64,000 nt of DNA from Phytoactinopolyspora alkaliphila (GTDB lineage: Bacteria; Actinomycetota; Actinomycetes; Jiangellales; Jiangellaceae), in NCBI RefSeq assembly GCF_010550695.1, contig NZ_JAAGOB010000007.1:62001-126000 (forward strand). Reading direction: 5' to 3'. Shown one piece after another: positions 44,270 through 53,391 of this stretch (positions are counted from its first letter, which is position 1; every line of letters begins with the position of its first letter). A program made the translations under genes and the position numbers. The notes under the pieces are model-generated. The model worked only from the letters and a program-made list of their open reading frames with translations. It was not told the origin of the DNA and ran no database searches.

Positions 44270-45334
44270 TCAGCGAGTCAGCCAGTCGAGGTCGAAGCGA
44301 ACGACGTGCAGCGGGGCGGCGTTGGCCACGACTCGGTGGTTGCTCATGTAGGCGACGACGATGGTTCCGTCGTCGGTCACCGCGATGTCGGAGTATCTGG
44401 CGCTTGGAGCGCTCGAGGTGATGAGCTTCTCGTTGGCCCAAGTTCGGCCCTCGTCGACGCTGCGCCGGATGTAGAGCTGGCTATCGCGGGAGACGGTCAT
44501 GAGCAGCGTCCGATCGTCGTACCGGACGAACCCGATGTTGTTCTCGCCGCCGAAGTCGTGGGTCACGGTTCCGCGGTACTTGTACTGGTTTGTGACGCGC
44601 ACCCGCCCCATGCGTCCGACGCGGTCCCGGGTACGCCAGGGCACGAGAGTTGTCATTCCCTCTCTACGGGCGGGCTGTGCTTTCGTTTCGACAGTCTCGG
44701 CGAACTCTGGAGTGGCCGTCCACGTTCGCCCGTCGTCGTCGCTGTAGAGGAGGCACGCCCGTCCGGGCACCACGACCCGGCCGGTGGGGAGGGTGAAGCC
44801 TTTCCCGCCGTTGGTCGGGAGGCCGTTGACGTGGTCGCTTGTGACGGCGGGGAAAGACACGTCTCCCCAGGTTTGACCGCCGTCATCACTTGCCCGCTGG
44901 TGCAGGACCAGGTCCGAAGGTTCCCAGTTCTGGGGTCCGGCGGTGTAGAGCGCGACGAGGGTGCCGCCGATCATTGTCACGACGGTCGCATAGCCGCACT
45001 CTCCGGCTTGACCGCCGGCGTCGTGGACGTTTCCACCTGACGACCACGTCCGACCGCCGTCGACACTCCTGAACGTCACGATGTCCGCGGCGCCCTTGTC
45101 CACGTTGACGTCCGGCGACGTGACGGGGTATCGGCTCTGCGCCACGATCGTGAGCGCCTCGCCTCCGGTTGCGATGACCGTGGGGAGCTGATGGTTGCCC
45201 GCCGAAATCTGCCCGATGTCCTCGAACATCCCGTTGGCCGGCGCAGAGGTCGCCCGTACGGGACCCGAAACGTCGGGAAGGAGAGCCGCGCCCAGACCGG
45301 CTGCCGCTCCGGTGAGGAAGCTTCGTCTTTTCAT
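44270..45334 (-). CDS. Tat-exported sialidase-like BNR/Asp-box protein
   Basis: The protein has 354 residues. ATG 45334 (MKRRSFLTGAAAGLGAALL) gives a twin-arginine signal peptide. At least four Asp-box repeats are visible (SVDGGRTWS, SDDGGQTWG, SDDDGRTWT, SVDEGRTWA), the hallmark of six-bladed sialidase propellers. An arginine-rich LVPWRTRDRVGRMGRV segment and a YDDRTLLMTVSRDSQLY strand follow. The catalytic tyrosine and arginine triad cannot be assigned by eye. It diverges from a GntR regulator next to a sugar importer and a lyase-family gene, consistent with release of a sialic-acid-like sugar. Confidence 0.75.
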   Translation of the reverse strand: MKRRSFLTGAAAGLGAALLPDVSGPVRATSAPANGMFEDIGQISAGNHQLPTVIATGGEALTIVAQSRYPVTSPDVNVDKGAADIVTFRSVDGGRTWSSGGNVHDAGGQAGECGYATVVTMIGGTLVALYTAGPQNWEPSDLVLHQRASDDGGQTWGDVSFPAVTSDHVNGLPTNGGKGFTLPTGRVVVPGRACLLYSDDDGRTWTATPEFAETVETKAQPARREGMTTLVPWRTRDRVGRMGRVRVTNQYKYRGTVTHDFGGENNIGFVRYDDRTLLMTVSRDSQLYIRRSVDEGRTWANEKLITSSAPSARYSDIAVTDDGTIVVAYMSNHRVVANAAPLHVVRFDLDWLTR

Positions 45335-45534
45335 GGGAATCCCTTCTGGGCCCCGCTGCACGTCGGCGATGGTTCACCGCGTCACAGAGCCGGCGTTCGT
45401 TGGATCGAGCGGTCACATCGAAGTCATCATATGAAAGATGGGATCGTCTGATCAATAGCCAAATAGAGGTTGATTCATCAGAGGTCTTCGTCTAGTCTTC
45501 AGTTGTTGTCCAGTCACGAGATCGAAGGCACGAC
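45335..45534. promoter_or_regulatory. Divergent control region with TGATCA/TGAT-TC-ATCA sites
   Basis: Two palindromic sites lie near the middle: TCTGATCAA (45447-45455) and TTGATTCATCAGA (45470-45482). Their outer halves are mutually inverted. The region is AT-rich compared with its neighbours. These are candidate operators for the adjacent FadR-type regulator. Promoter hexamers are not clear. Confidence 0.4.
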
Positions 45535-46194
45535 ATGTCCACACTGCCCAAGTACCGCGAAACGCAGCTCAAGCTGCGTTCCTACATCGCCGAGCACGGG
45601 CTGCGTGCAGGTGATCAGCTGCCGCCGGAGGCGGAGCTGGCCGAAGCGTTCGGTATTGGTCGCCTGTCATTGCGGGAGGCCGTCAAGGGTCTCGAGACCG
45701 TCGGTGTCTTGCGAACGCGCCATGGCGGTGGGACCTATGTCGAGCCGTTCTCGTTCGCGCCGATCCTGGAGAACCTGCCGTACGCCTTTCAGTTGGAGGG
45801 GCGTGATCTTCTGAATCTTCTCGAACTCCGCGCCGCTCTCGAGGAAGGGCTGATCGGGCGGGCGTCGGAGTGGATTCGCCGTCGCGATCTCGAAGAGCTG
45901 CGGGGCATCGCGACGGCCATGGCCGTCGAGGGCTGTACCCCGGACGAGCATGCGGCCCTGGACCGGCAGTTCCATCGCCGCCTGTACGAGCCCTTGGACA
46001 ATCCGCTGGTCAGCCAAATGATCGATCTGTTCTGGGAGATGTTCCACCGCTTACATCGCGCGACGGTCGCCCAGCCATCCTCACCTGCGGAACTCGCTCA
46101 GATGCATTTGGACATTGTTGATGCTGTGACCTCGCAAAACGGTGAGGTCGAGGCGATGCACCGCCATTTCGAGAACATCCGCACGCGGCTTTAG
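45535..46194 (+). CDS. GntR-family regulator (FadR/FCD type)
   Basis: The protein has 219 residues, ATG 45535. The N-terminal winged helix has LPPEAELAEAFGIGRLSLRE, AVKGLETVGVLRTRHGGGTY. The C-terminal FCD helical domain has LLELRAALEEGLIGRA, LDRQFHRRLYEPLDNPL and MHRHFENIRTRL, with the D/H/H residues used for metal or acid-ligand binding. It probably senses a sugar acid and controls the divergent sialidase and downstream importer. Confidence 0.88.
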   Translation: MSTLPKYRETQLKLRSYIAEHGLRAGDQLPPEAELAEAFGIGRLSLREAVKGLETVGVLRTRHGGGTYVEPFSFAPILENLPYAFQLEGRDLLNLLELRAALEEGLIGRASEWIRRRDLEELRGIATAMAVEGCTPDEHAALDRQFHRRLYEPLDNPLVSQMIDLFWEMFHRLHRATVAQPSSPAELAQMHLDIVDAVTSQNGEVEAMHRHFENIRTRL

Positions 46195-46239
46195 CTCATC
46201 GATCGTATCCGTCCTTATCCCCCAGCTTTAGGAGGAGCA

Positions 46240-47508
46240 ATGAACCGCGCCTGGAAACGTAAGGGCGTCGTATCTGGCGTCGCGGCGGTCGCCGCTGCGC
46301 TGACCGCGTGCGGCTCCGGAAACCCCGGTCAGGCAGCGGAGGAGGGGGCGGTCGTCGATGACCTCGAGATCTGGGTCTTTTCCAGTTCGGCTCCGCCGGT
46401 GATCAAAGAGGGGTTCGCCACAGCGTTTCCCGATTACGACGTTGACGTCGTCGAGATCCCGATTGCGGATCTCAGCCAACGTCTCGTGGTCGCGATGCAG
46501 GGCGGGGACAACCTCCCGGATGTGGTCCAGCTCCCGCTCCGGGAGTCCGGCGGCCTTTTCGCGACCGGGCAGTTCCTCGATCTGACCGAGGAGCTCGGCC
46601 CGATGGAAGACGACTTCGCCGACGGCATCCTGGTCGGTGGGAACGGGGAGATCAACGCCTTCACCATGGGCCCGGGCAACATGGGCCTCTGGGTAAACCA
46701 CGCCGCGCTGGCAGAGCACGACATCGAGATACCAGCCGACCCGACCTGGAACGACATCGTCGCCGTCGCCGAGGATCTCAAGGCAGCGTCGGGCGGCACC
46801 CAGTACATGTTCGTCCAACCCCCGGGGGCGAACGGCGCCAACATGTACAACGCGTTCTTCAGCTCGCGTGGGGGAAGCTGGTGGAACCAGGACGGTGAGC
46901 TTGCCGTCGACGAGGACCTCGCCGCCGACACGCTGCAGTTCATGATCGACCTGGACCGAGAGGGCCTCGTCTACCACGGGGTCTGGACCGACGCGACGTA
47001 CTGGGACGCGATTCGCAACCAGGAGATCGTCGGCTGGACGATGAACTTCGGCGTCGGCAGTACCAGCTTGCAGCACAACGTGCCGGAGCAGTCCGGCCAG
47101 TGGCGGTTGGTGACCTGGCCGAAATGGTCCGAAGGCGACGACCAACGTACGGGTGTCTTCGGTGGCAGTCTCTATGCCGGGCTCGACGGCGCCGACAACC
47201 CGGCCGGCGCGCGTGACTTCATCATGTGGTGGCTCAGCCCCGAGGGCCTGCAAGCTCAGGCTGACACACTCGGCCTCGTCTCCTACAGTCCGGCGGCAGA
47301 GATCATCGAACTCGACACTGAGGATCCGTACTTCGGTGGACAGCAGGTCGTGCAGGAGCTTTCGAGCGTGCCGTATCCGGAGTTCCATTTCTTTCACTGG
47401 CCCGAGACAGAGGCCGCCATCACGGCTGCCGTCGATCAGGCGTACGCCGGCGACATCACGCCCGAGGAGGCTGTGGCGCAGATCGTCGAGGAGCTCGGCG
47501 CGCTGTGA
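46240..47508 (+). CDS. Sugar ABC transporter substrate-binding lipoprotein
   Basis: The protein has 422 residues, ATG 46240 behind TTAGGAGGAGCA. The signal peptide ends with a lipobox (ALTACGS, Cys at about 25). SBP family 1 features are LEIWVFSSSAPPVI, DLSQRLVVAMQGGDNLPDVV, a PTWNDIVAVAEDLKAASGG helix and AGLDGADNPAGARDFIMW. It captures a carbohydrate outside the membrane for the two permeases that follow. No ATPase is encoded in the cluster, so a shared MsiK-type ATPase may be used. Confidence 0.88.
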   Translation: MNRAWKRKGVVSGVAAVAAALTACGSGNPGQAAEEGAVVDDLEIWVFSSSAPPVIKEGFATAFPDYDVDVVEIPIADLSQRLVVAMQGGDNLPDVVQLPLRESGGLFATGQFLDLTEELGPMEDDFADGILVGGNGEINAFTMGPGNMGLWVNHAALAEHDIEIPADPTWNDIVAVAEDLKAASGGTQYMFVQPPGANGANMYNAFFSSRGGSWWNQDGELAVDEDLAADTLQFMIDLDREGLVYHGVWTDATYWDAIRNQEIVGWTMNFGVGSTSLQHNVPEQSGQWRLVTWPKWSEGDDQRTGVFGGSLYAGLDGADNPAGARDFIMWWLSPEGLQAQADTLGLVSYSPAAEIIELDTEDPYFGGQQVVQELSSVPYPEFHFFHWPETEAAITAAVDQAYAGDITPEEAVAQIVEELGAL

Positions 47509-48398
47509 GCGCGAGCGGTCGCCGCCGAAGCCAGAAGTATCACCAGTCGACGCCGTACCTGTTCATCGCGCCGTTCTTTCTGCTGTTCATCCCGTTCGGC
47601 GCGGGCTCGGTACTGCTGGCACTTGGGATGTCCTTCGTCGACTGGCCCCTGGGCCAATCGCCCGAGCTCGTGGGCCTCGACAAGTTCGCGACGGTGCTGG
47701 AGGATCCGCTCTTCGGCCGAGCCATGCGAAACACCCTCTACATGCTGGTCGGGTTCCTCCTGGCGTTGCTCCCCTTGTGCCTGTTGGTCGCGGTGCTTCT
47801 CAAGCAGCTTCGGCGTCGGACCGCCAACGTGGTACAGGTCGTGATCTTCGCGCCGATCACCATGTCCCTGATCGCGGTCGCGCTTGTCTTTGACCTGCTC
47901 TACAACGAACGGGTCGGCTTCGTGAACGGCATTCTCGACATGATCGGCGTCGGTCCGGTTCCATTCCTCAGCGATTCCGACCTGGCGCCTTGGTCGATCA
48001 TCGCCTTGAGGATCTGGCGAGTGCTGGGCTATTACGCAATTATCCTCTTTGCTGGACTCCAGGCCATTCCGGACGAGTTCTACGAAGCTGCGGAACTCGA
48101 CGGTGCCGGAGCCTGGCAACGATTCCGCCATGTGACGTTCCCCCTGCTTAAACCCGTGACAATGTTCGTGCTCGTCGCGTCGAGCATCGCCGCTTGGGAA
48201 CTTTTCGCCGAGGTCGACGTGCTGACGGACGGCGGTCCGGCTCGGTCCACGTTGACAGCCGTGATGTACATCTTCGGGGCATCGTTCGAGCAGTTCGACC
48301 TCGGCAAGGGCGCCGCCGCCTCCGTTGTGCTGGCATTCGCGATCATCGTCAGCACCGTCGTCGCACATCGCCTGCTGAGGAGTGATGACCGTGCCTAA
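47505..48398 (+). CDS. Sugar ABC transporter permease 1 (MalF/UgpA type)
   Basis: The protein has 297 residues; GTG 47505 overlaps the previous stop (GTGA). Six transmembrane segments can be seen, beginning YLFIAPFFLLFIPFGAGSVL. The cytoplasmic EAA loop reads EAAELDGAGAWQRFRHVTFP, which contacts the ATPase. It pairs with the next permease to form the importer channel. Confidence 0.88.
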   Translation: MSASGRRRSQKYHQSTPYLFIAPFFLLFIPFGAGSVLLALGMSFVDWPLGQSPELVGLDKFATVLEDPLFGRAMRNTLYMLVGFLLALLPLCLLVAVLLKQLRRRTANVVQVVIFAPITMSLIAVALVFDLLYNERVGFVNGILDMIGVGPVPFLSDSDLAPWSIIALRIWRVLGYYAIILFAGLQAIPDEFYEAAELDGAGAWQRFRHVTFPLLKPVTMFVLVASSIAAWELFAEVDVLTDGGPARSTLTAVMYIFGASFEQFDLGKGAAASVVLAFAIIVSTVVAHRLLRSDDRA

Positions 48399-49227
48399 GG
48401 GATCGTTCGCCGGACGCATGGGGCGAGGGACCGTCATCGGGCTCATCGTCATCGTGACAGCGTTCCCGCTCTACTGGCTACTCATATCCTCACTCAAGCC
48501 GAGCACGCGTCTGGGTGAGGTCTCGCTGATCCCGTCGAGCGTGACCCTCGGGAACTACGTCGCCGCGTTCGACACGCAGATCCCACGGTGGATGCTCAAC
48601 ACGTTCGGCATCGCACTTCTCACGACACTGCTCGGGGTTGTCGTCGCGGCCCTCGCGGGGTTCGGATTCGCCCGATACCGATTCCGAGGCCGCTCTCTGC
48701 TGTTCGGAGTCGTTCTCGCGAGCTTGGCTATACCCGAGTACGCGTTGGTGCTGCCGCAATTCACGATCATGCGGCAGTTCGGCCTGCTCAACACGTGGGC
48801 TGCGGTCATCCTCCCGCTCGCCGCGAACGCTCTGGTCCTCTTCCTCCTTCGGCAGTACTTTTCACAATTGCCCGAGGAGTTGTTCGATGCGGCACGGCTG
48901 GACGGGAGCGGCGAGTTCCGGCTGTTCTGGACGATCGCGGTGCCGCTCGTCCGTCCCGGTCTCGGCGCGGCCGGGCTGCTGTTGTTCCTCAACGCGTGGA
49001 ACGCGTACCTGCTCCCGCTGGTCATGCTCACGAACTCGGAGCAGTTCACCATGCCGATCGGGTTGGCGTTCCTCCACTCACAGCTCAACTTCGGGATCGT
49101 CGAGAAATCCCCGTGGGGAGCGATCACCGCCGGCACGGTCATCTCGATCGTGCCGCTCATCCTCTGCCTGCTCGTCATGCAGCGCCAGTTCATCGGAAGC
49201 CTCACCGCCGGCGCGGTGAAGGCGTGA
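48385..49227 (+). CDS. Sugar ABC transporter permease 2 (MalG/UgpE type)
   Basis: The protein has about 280 residues. CTGAGGAGTG lies just before; ATG 48385 is chosen, but GTG 48382 or GTG 48391 are possible. It overlaps the first permease by 14 bp. Six membrane helices are seen, with the N-terminal MALG signature AFPLYWLLISSLKPS and EAA loop DAARLDGSGEFRLFWTIAVP. It is the second half of the import channel. Confidence 0.86.
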   Translation: MTVPKGSFAGRMGRGTVIGLIVIVTAFPLYWLLISSLKPSTRLGEVSLIPSSVTLGNYVAAFDTQIPRWMLNTFGIALLTTLLGVVVAALAGFGFARYRFRGRSLLFGVVLASLAIPEYALVLPQFTIMRQFGLLNTWAAVILPLAANALVLFLLRQYFSQLPEELFDAARLDGSGEFRLFWTIAVPLVRPGLGAAGLLLFLNAWNAYLLPLVMLTNSEQFTMPIGLAFLHSQLNFGIVEKSPWGAITAGTVISIVPLILCLLVMQRQFIGSLTAGAVKA

Positions 49228-49250
49228 TCACATCGAAGGCGGAAGACACC

Positions 49251-50153
49251 ATGAAAGATCACCTGTCCGGGATGATTCCCCCGGTCATCTCGCCTCTGAC
49301 CGCCGAACACCGGCCCGATACCGGCGCCGTGGAACGCCTCACCGCGCATGTGATCGACGGCGGCGCTACTGGCGTCTTCGTCCTCGGATCCTGCGGTGAG
49401 GGCCCGACCCTGGAGCCAGACGTCGCGCGGACGATCACACGGGCTTACGTCCACGCCGTCGCCGGCTCCGTTCCGGTGCTCGCCGGCATTGGTGAGGCGA
49501 GCACCGAGCGAGCTATCCGGGCAGCGATGGAATACGAGCAGGTCGGTGTCGACGCGCTCGTGGTGATGGCGCCCATGTACTTCAATACAGAGACCGACGA
49601 CGCGGTGGTGCGCCACGTCACAGCGATCGCGGAGGCGACCACCCTTCCGCTTGTCGTGTACAACATCCCGCACCTGACGCATCACCCGATCACACCCCGG
49701 GCGGTGCGCGCCATCGCCGCGATCGACTCCGTCGTGGCGCTCAAGGAGTCGTCCGGGGACTGGACCACCTACTCCGCACTCGCAGAAGCGGCCCGTGCCG
49801 CCGGGCTTCGGGTGTTCCAGGGTGCTGAGGCGCTGATCGCCCGCAGCCTTGCCTCCGGGGCGGACGGCGCGGTACCCGGGATCGCCAACGTGGTTCCCGA
49901 TCTAGCCGCAAGGCTCGTTCGGGCGGGTCTCGTCGGCGACACTGTGCTGGCAGAAGACCTGCAGAGGCAGCTTAACGACGTGTGTGCGCTGTATCAGTCC
50001 GGATTCTGGCTCACCTCCCTCAAGTCGGCTCTGGCAGAGCTCGGTCTCACGGGCTCCACCGCTGGCCGGGCGCTGTCGCCGCTCGACGCCGACGGGTTGA
50101 GCGAGGTCCGCAGTGTGCTGAGGGTTGTTGGCGTGATCGGGGCATCGGCATGA
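49251..50153 (+). CDS. DHDPS / N-acetylneuraminate lyase family enzyme
   Basis: The protein has 300 residues, ATG 49251 after AAGGCGGAAGACACC. It is a TIM-barrel class I aldolase with GVFVLGSCGEGPTLE (the GxxGE substrate-carboxylate loop, here GSCGE), VVYNIPHLTHHPI (catalytic Tyr of YNxP) and VVALKESSGDW (Schiff-base Lys). The residues support 2-keto acid chemistry. Beside a sialidase and sugar importer, N-acetylneuraminate lyase is one option, but no ManNAc kinase or epimerase follows, so another keto-deoxy sugar acid is possible. Confidence 0.82.
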   Translation: MKDHLSGMIPPVISPLTAEHRPDTGAVERLTAHVIDGGATGVFVLGSCGEGPTLEPDVARTITRAYVHAVAGSVPVLAGIGEASTERAIRAAMEYEQVGVDALVVMAPMYFNTETDDAVVRHVTAIAEATTLPLVVYNIPHLTHHPITPRAVRAIAAIDSVVALKESSGDWTTYSALAEAARAAGLRVFQGAEALIARSLASGADGAVPGIANVVPDLAARLVRAGLVGDTVLAEDLQRQLNDVCALYQSGFWLTSLKSALAELGLTGSTAGRALSPLDADGLSEVRSVLRVVGVIGASA

Positions 50154-51787
50154 CACGTCCCGACGCCGACGTCCTGGTCGTGGGTGGTGGAGTCGGAGGC
50201 GTCGCCGCAGCTCTCGCGGCCGCTGACGCCGGTGCGACGGTCATCCTCACCGAGACGACGCGGTGGATCGGCGGCCAGTTCACCGCACAGGCGGTGCCGC
50301 CGGACGAGCATCCGTGGATCGAGCAGTTCGGCGGGACTGCGAGCTATCGGCGATTCCGCGATGCCGTCCGGAAGCACTACCGCACGTGGTATCCGCTCGC
50401 CGAGAAGGCTCGCTCGGCGCTCTATCTCAATCCTGGGAATGGTGCGGTGAGCGCGCTGTGTCACGAGCCCCGGGTAGCACTCGCCGTGCTCCAGAGCATG
50501 CTCGCGCCACATCAGCGGGCGGGCCGACTGGTCATCTATACGGAACTTACTCCACACGACGTCCGCCGCGACGGGAGCACGATCACTTCCGTCGGCTTCC
50601 GCTACGCAGACGGATCCGATTGGTGGCTCAGCGGGCACTTCGTCCTTGACGCGACCGAGACCGGTGAACTCCTTCCCCTCGCGGGGATCCCGTATGTCAC
50701 GGGCACCGAGTCCGCCGCCGACACGGGAGAGCCCGACGCGCCGGAGATCGGCGACCCGCAGATGATGCAGGGGTTCACGGTCTGCTTTGCCATGGATCAC
50801 ATCGCGGGCGAGAACCACGTGATCGACAGGCCCGAGCAGTACGACCGGTGGACCGCTGCCGGCGCACCCGTTCGGGCGGCTCCTCAGATCGGCTGGCCGA
50901 AGCCGTCCGCAGATCCGGCCGAGCGTACCCGCCGGGTGCTTCGCCCGAATCCCGACCCGGCGACGGACTCCAAGGTCATTGTCTCGGCCAGCCACCAGGG
51001 TAGGTTCGGCGACAACGGTGACTACAGCCCGATCGAGGACATCTGGCGATTTCGGAGACTCGTGGCCCGCGGAAACTTTGAGCCCGCTCCACCCAGCGAC
51101 ATCACCTTGATCAACTGTTCGGCGAACGACTACATCGCCGGCTCGATCGTCGATGTCGAACCCGAGGTCGCCGCCGCGAACCTACAGGGAGCACGGCAGC
51201 TCAGCCTCAGCTTCTTCTACTGGCTGCAGACCGAAGCTCCCCGAGCGGACGGTGGAACGGGATTCCCGGGACTGCGCCTCCGCGGCGACGTCACTGGCAC
51301 GTCGGACGGCTTGGCCATGGCCCCGTATATCAGGGAAGGCCGGCGCCTACGGGCACTCGAGACGATCACGCAGAACGACATCGCGGCCTCGGTGCGCGGT
51401 GTCGCGGGAGCCCGGGAGTACCACGACAGTGTCGGCATCGGAAGCTACAAGATCGATCTGCATCCGTCGACTCGCGGTGGTGAGCGCAAGTACGACCCCG
51501 CCTGGCCGTTTCAGATTCCGCTCGGGGCTCTCCTGTCGTCTGAGGTCGGCAATCTCGTTGCTGCTGCGAAGAACATCGGCACGACACACATCACGAACGG
51601 GTGCTATCGCGTGCACCCGGTCGAGTGGAACGTCGGGGAGGCCGCGGGCGCTCTCGCCGCGTTCTGCGTCGCCACGGGTACTGACCCTGTCGGGGTTCGA
51701 GAGTCACCAGCACGTCTCACCGAGTTTCGCAGAACACTCATCGCACGCGGAGTCGAACTTGCCTGGCCACGCGTGGCCGCATACTGA
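50150..51787 (+). CDS. FAD-dependent oxidoreductase (FAD_oxidored family) 1
   Basis: The protein has 545 residues; ATG 50150 overlaps the aldolase stop as ATGA. The N-terminal Rossmann motif is DVLVVGGGVGGVAAALAAAD, then ETTRWIGGQFTAQ. The mid-chain motif is LINCSANDY and the C-terminal FAD segment KNIGTTHITNGCYRVHPVEW followed by GEAAGALAAF. These match PF12831-type flavoproteins found in polysaccharide and sugar catabolic loci. The substrate is unknown, perhaps a sugar or sugar acid hydroxyl. Confidence 0.8.
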   Translation: MTRPDADVLVVGGGVGGVAAALAAADAGATVILTETTRWIGGQFTAQAVPPDEHPWIEQFGGTASYRRFRDAVRKHYRTWYPLAEKARSALYLNPGNGAVSALCHEPRVALAVLQSMLAPHQRAGRLVIYTELTPHDVRRDGSTITSVGFRYADGSDWWLSGHFVLDATETGELLPLAGIPYVTGTESAADTGEPDAPEIGDPQMMQGFTVCFAMDHIAGENHVIDRPEQYDRWTAAGAPVRAAPQIGWPKPSADPAERTRRVLRPNPDPATDSKVIVSASHQGRFGDNGDYSPIEDIWRFRRLVARGNFEPAPPSDITLINCSANDYIAGSIVDVEPEVAAANLQGARQLSLSFFYWLQTEAPRADGGTGFPGLRLRGDVTGTSDGLAMAPYIREGRRLRALETITQNDIAASVRGVAGAREYHDSVGIGSYKIDLHPSTRGGERKYDPAWPFQIPLGALLSSEVGNLVAAAKNIGTTHITNGCYRVHPVEWNVGEAAGALAAFCVATGTDPVGVRESPARLTEFRRTLIARGVELAWPRVAAY

Positions 51788-51801
51788 CACGAGGTTGGTT
51801 G

Positions 51802-53274
51802 ATGCACAGCAGTGAATGGGACGTCGTGGTCGTCGGTGGCGGAGCGGCGGGGATCGCTGCCGCGCTGGCTTCAGGCCGGTCGGGGGCGCGGACCCTTCTC
51901 ATCGAGCGCTCCGGATTTGTCGGCGGGGTGTCAGCGACTCTTCCCTGGCTCGGGTTCCATGACCAGCGTTATCAGCGGGTGGTCCGAGGTCTGGCCGACG
52001 AGTTCGTCGGGGCGCTCGGGCGTGCCGGGCATGCCTCCGCGATCACTCTCGACCCGAAGTGTGGCTCGCTGGCCGCCGTGCATTCTCACTACTGGAAGGT
52101 CTTGGCACTTCGGCTGCTCCGCGAGGCAGGCGTCATGGTCCTCATGCATGCCGTGTTCGTCGACACGGTCAGGCGCGGAGACCGGATCACCGGTGTGGTT
52201 GTGGAGTCGAAGTCGGGCCGAGAGATCGTCAGCGGACGCGTAGTGATCGACTGCTCCGGTGACGGCGATGTAGCCGCGCGTGGTGGCGTTGCGTGGGAGA
52301 AGGGGCGGACCGAGGACGGGCTCGTCCAGTCGCCGACGCTCGTCTTCCGGCTCGGGGGGATCGACGACGATGCGTTCCGCCGGGCCTGTCAGAATCCGGC
52401 GTTCAACTATCGGGAGTGGCTCGCTCCGTACCCGCATCTGTTCACCCAGATGGCCGAGAAGCTCGAGACGGTGGACACATACGTCCTCGGTGGCTTCGCC
52501 GGCCTGGTGGAGCAGGCACGCGATGCCGGCGACTTGCATGTCCCTCAGACCCGGATCGTCGGCGTCAAGCTCCACACACGTGAAACGCCGCATGAGCTGA
52601 GCGTCGTCATGACGCGCGTTCTGGGCCTCGATCCGACCGATGTCGATTCGCTCAGCGAAGCGTACGCGCGAGTCTATGAACAGGTTCCGGAGCTCATCCG
52701 CTTCTTCCGTGCCTATGTTCCGGGGTGCGAGGGGACACATCTTGTCGAGATCGCGCCGATGCTGGGGGTTCGTGAGTCACGCCGGATCATGGGCGACTAT
52801 GTGCTCACCGCAGAGGACCTGGTCGCCGGTACACGTCACGAGGACGACGTTGCCATGGGCGGATACCACATCGACATCCATCGGCCGAGCGGAAGTTGGG
52901 TCAGCTCGAGGAACGTCCAAGCCTATGGTATCCCGTTGCGGGCGCTCATCGCTCGTGACGTGGACGGCCTCATGATGGCCGGCAAATGCATTTCCGCTAC
53001 GCACGAGGCCATCGCATCGACGCGAGTTATTCCGATCTGCATCGCGGAAGGACAAGCGGCGGGCACGGCCGCCGCGCTCGCGGCACTGTCCGGTCGCGAC
53101 GTTCGCTCCGTCCCCGTCGCCGGTATCCAAGGTGCCCTGGTCGCGGCAGGCGCCGAAATAGGATTGCACGGCCTCGAGCGACACCCTGACGCCGACTCGT
53201 GGCCCGAACTGCCTCTCGAGGAGACCGACGCGGCTCCCGATGCCGTGATAGCAGACTCAGCGTGGCTCACGTGA
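51802..53274 (+). CDS. FAD-dependent oxidoreductase (FAD_oxidored family) 2
   Basis: The protein has 490 residues; ATG 51802 is preferred to TTG 51799. Motifs are WDVVVVGGGAAGIAAALASG, ERSGFVGGVSATLPWLGF, VIDCSGDGDVAARGG, and the C-terminal AGKCISATHEAIASTRVIP with GQAAGTAAALAAL. It is the same broad family as the preceding gene but only distantly similar, and is spaced 14 bp after it. The pair may oxidise successive positions or form a complex. The cluster ends here. The 117 bp to the next gene hold nothing obvious. Confidence 0.8.
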   Translation: MHSSEWDVVVVGGGAAGIAAALASGRSGARTLLIERSGFVGGVSATLPWLGFHDQRYQRVVRGLADEFVGALGRAGHASAITLDPKCGSLAAVHSHYWKVLALRLLREAGVMVLMHAVFVDTVRRGDRITGVVVESKSGREIVSGRVVIDCSGDGDVAARGGVAWEKGRTEDGLVQSPTLVFRLGGIDDDAFRRACQNPAFNYREWLAPYPHLFTQMAEKLETVDTYVLGGFAGLVEQARDAGDLHVPQTRIVGVKLHTRETPHELSVVMTRVLGLDPTDVDSLSEAYARVYEQVPELIRFFRAYVPGCEGTHLVEIAPMLGVRESRRIMGDYVLTAEDLVAGTRHEDDVAMGGYHIDIHRPSGSWVSSRNVQAYGIPLRALIARDVDGLMMAGKCISATHEAIASTRVIPICIAEGQAAGTAAALAALSGRDVRSVPVAGIQGALVAAGAEIGLHGLERHPDADSWPELPLEETDAAPDAVIADSAWLT

Positions 53275-53391
53275 GCGACAAGGCCTCTGCCCACGCGTCA
53301 CACCTGGAGGACCGGTCAAGGTCGCGCTTCTGTCGGGACCCGGCTTTCATGGTGAGCTGAGCGAAGGCACCTCGCTTGTTCCTACGATGTG

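Noticed and set aside
46228-47397. 389-codon minus-strand frame antisense to the sugar-binding lipoprotein
   Set aside because: The plus strand encodes a clear lipobox and SBP domain. The antisense frame has no ribosome site or known motif.
48555-49685. 376-codon minus-strand frame across permease and aldolase genes
   Set aside because: It crosses the boundary of two well-supported plus-strand genes and has shadow composition.
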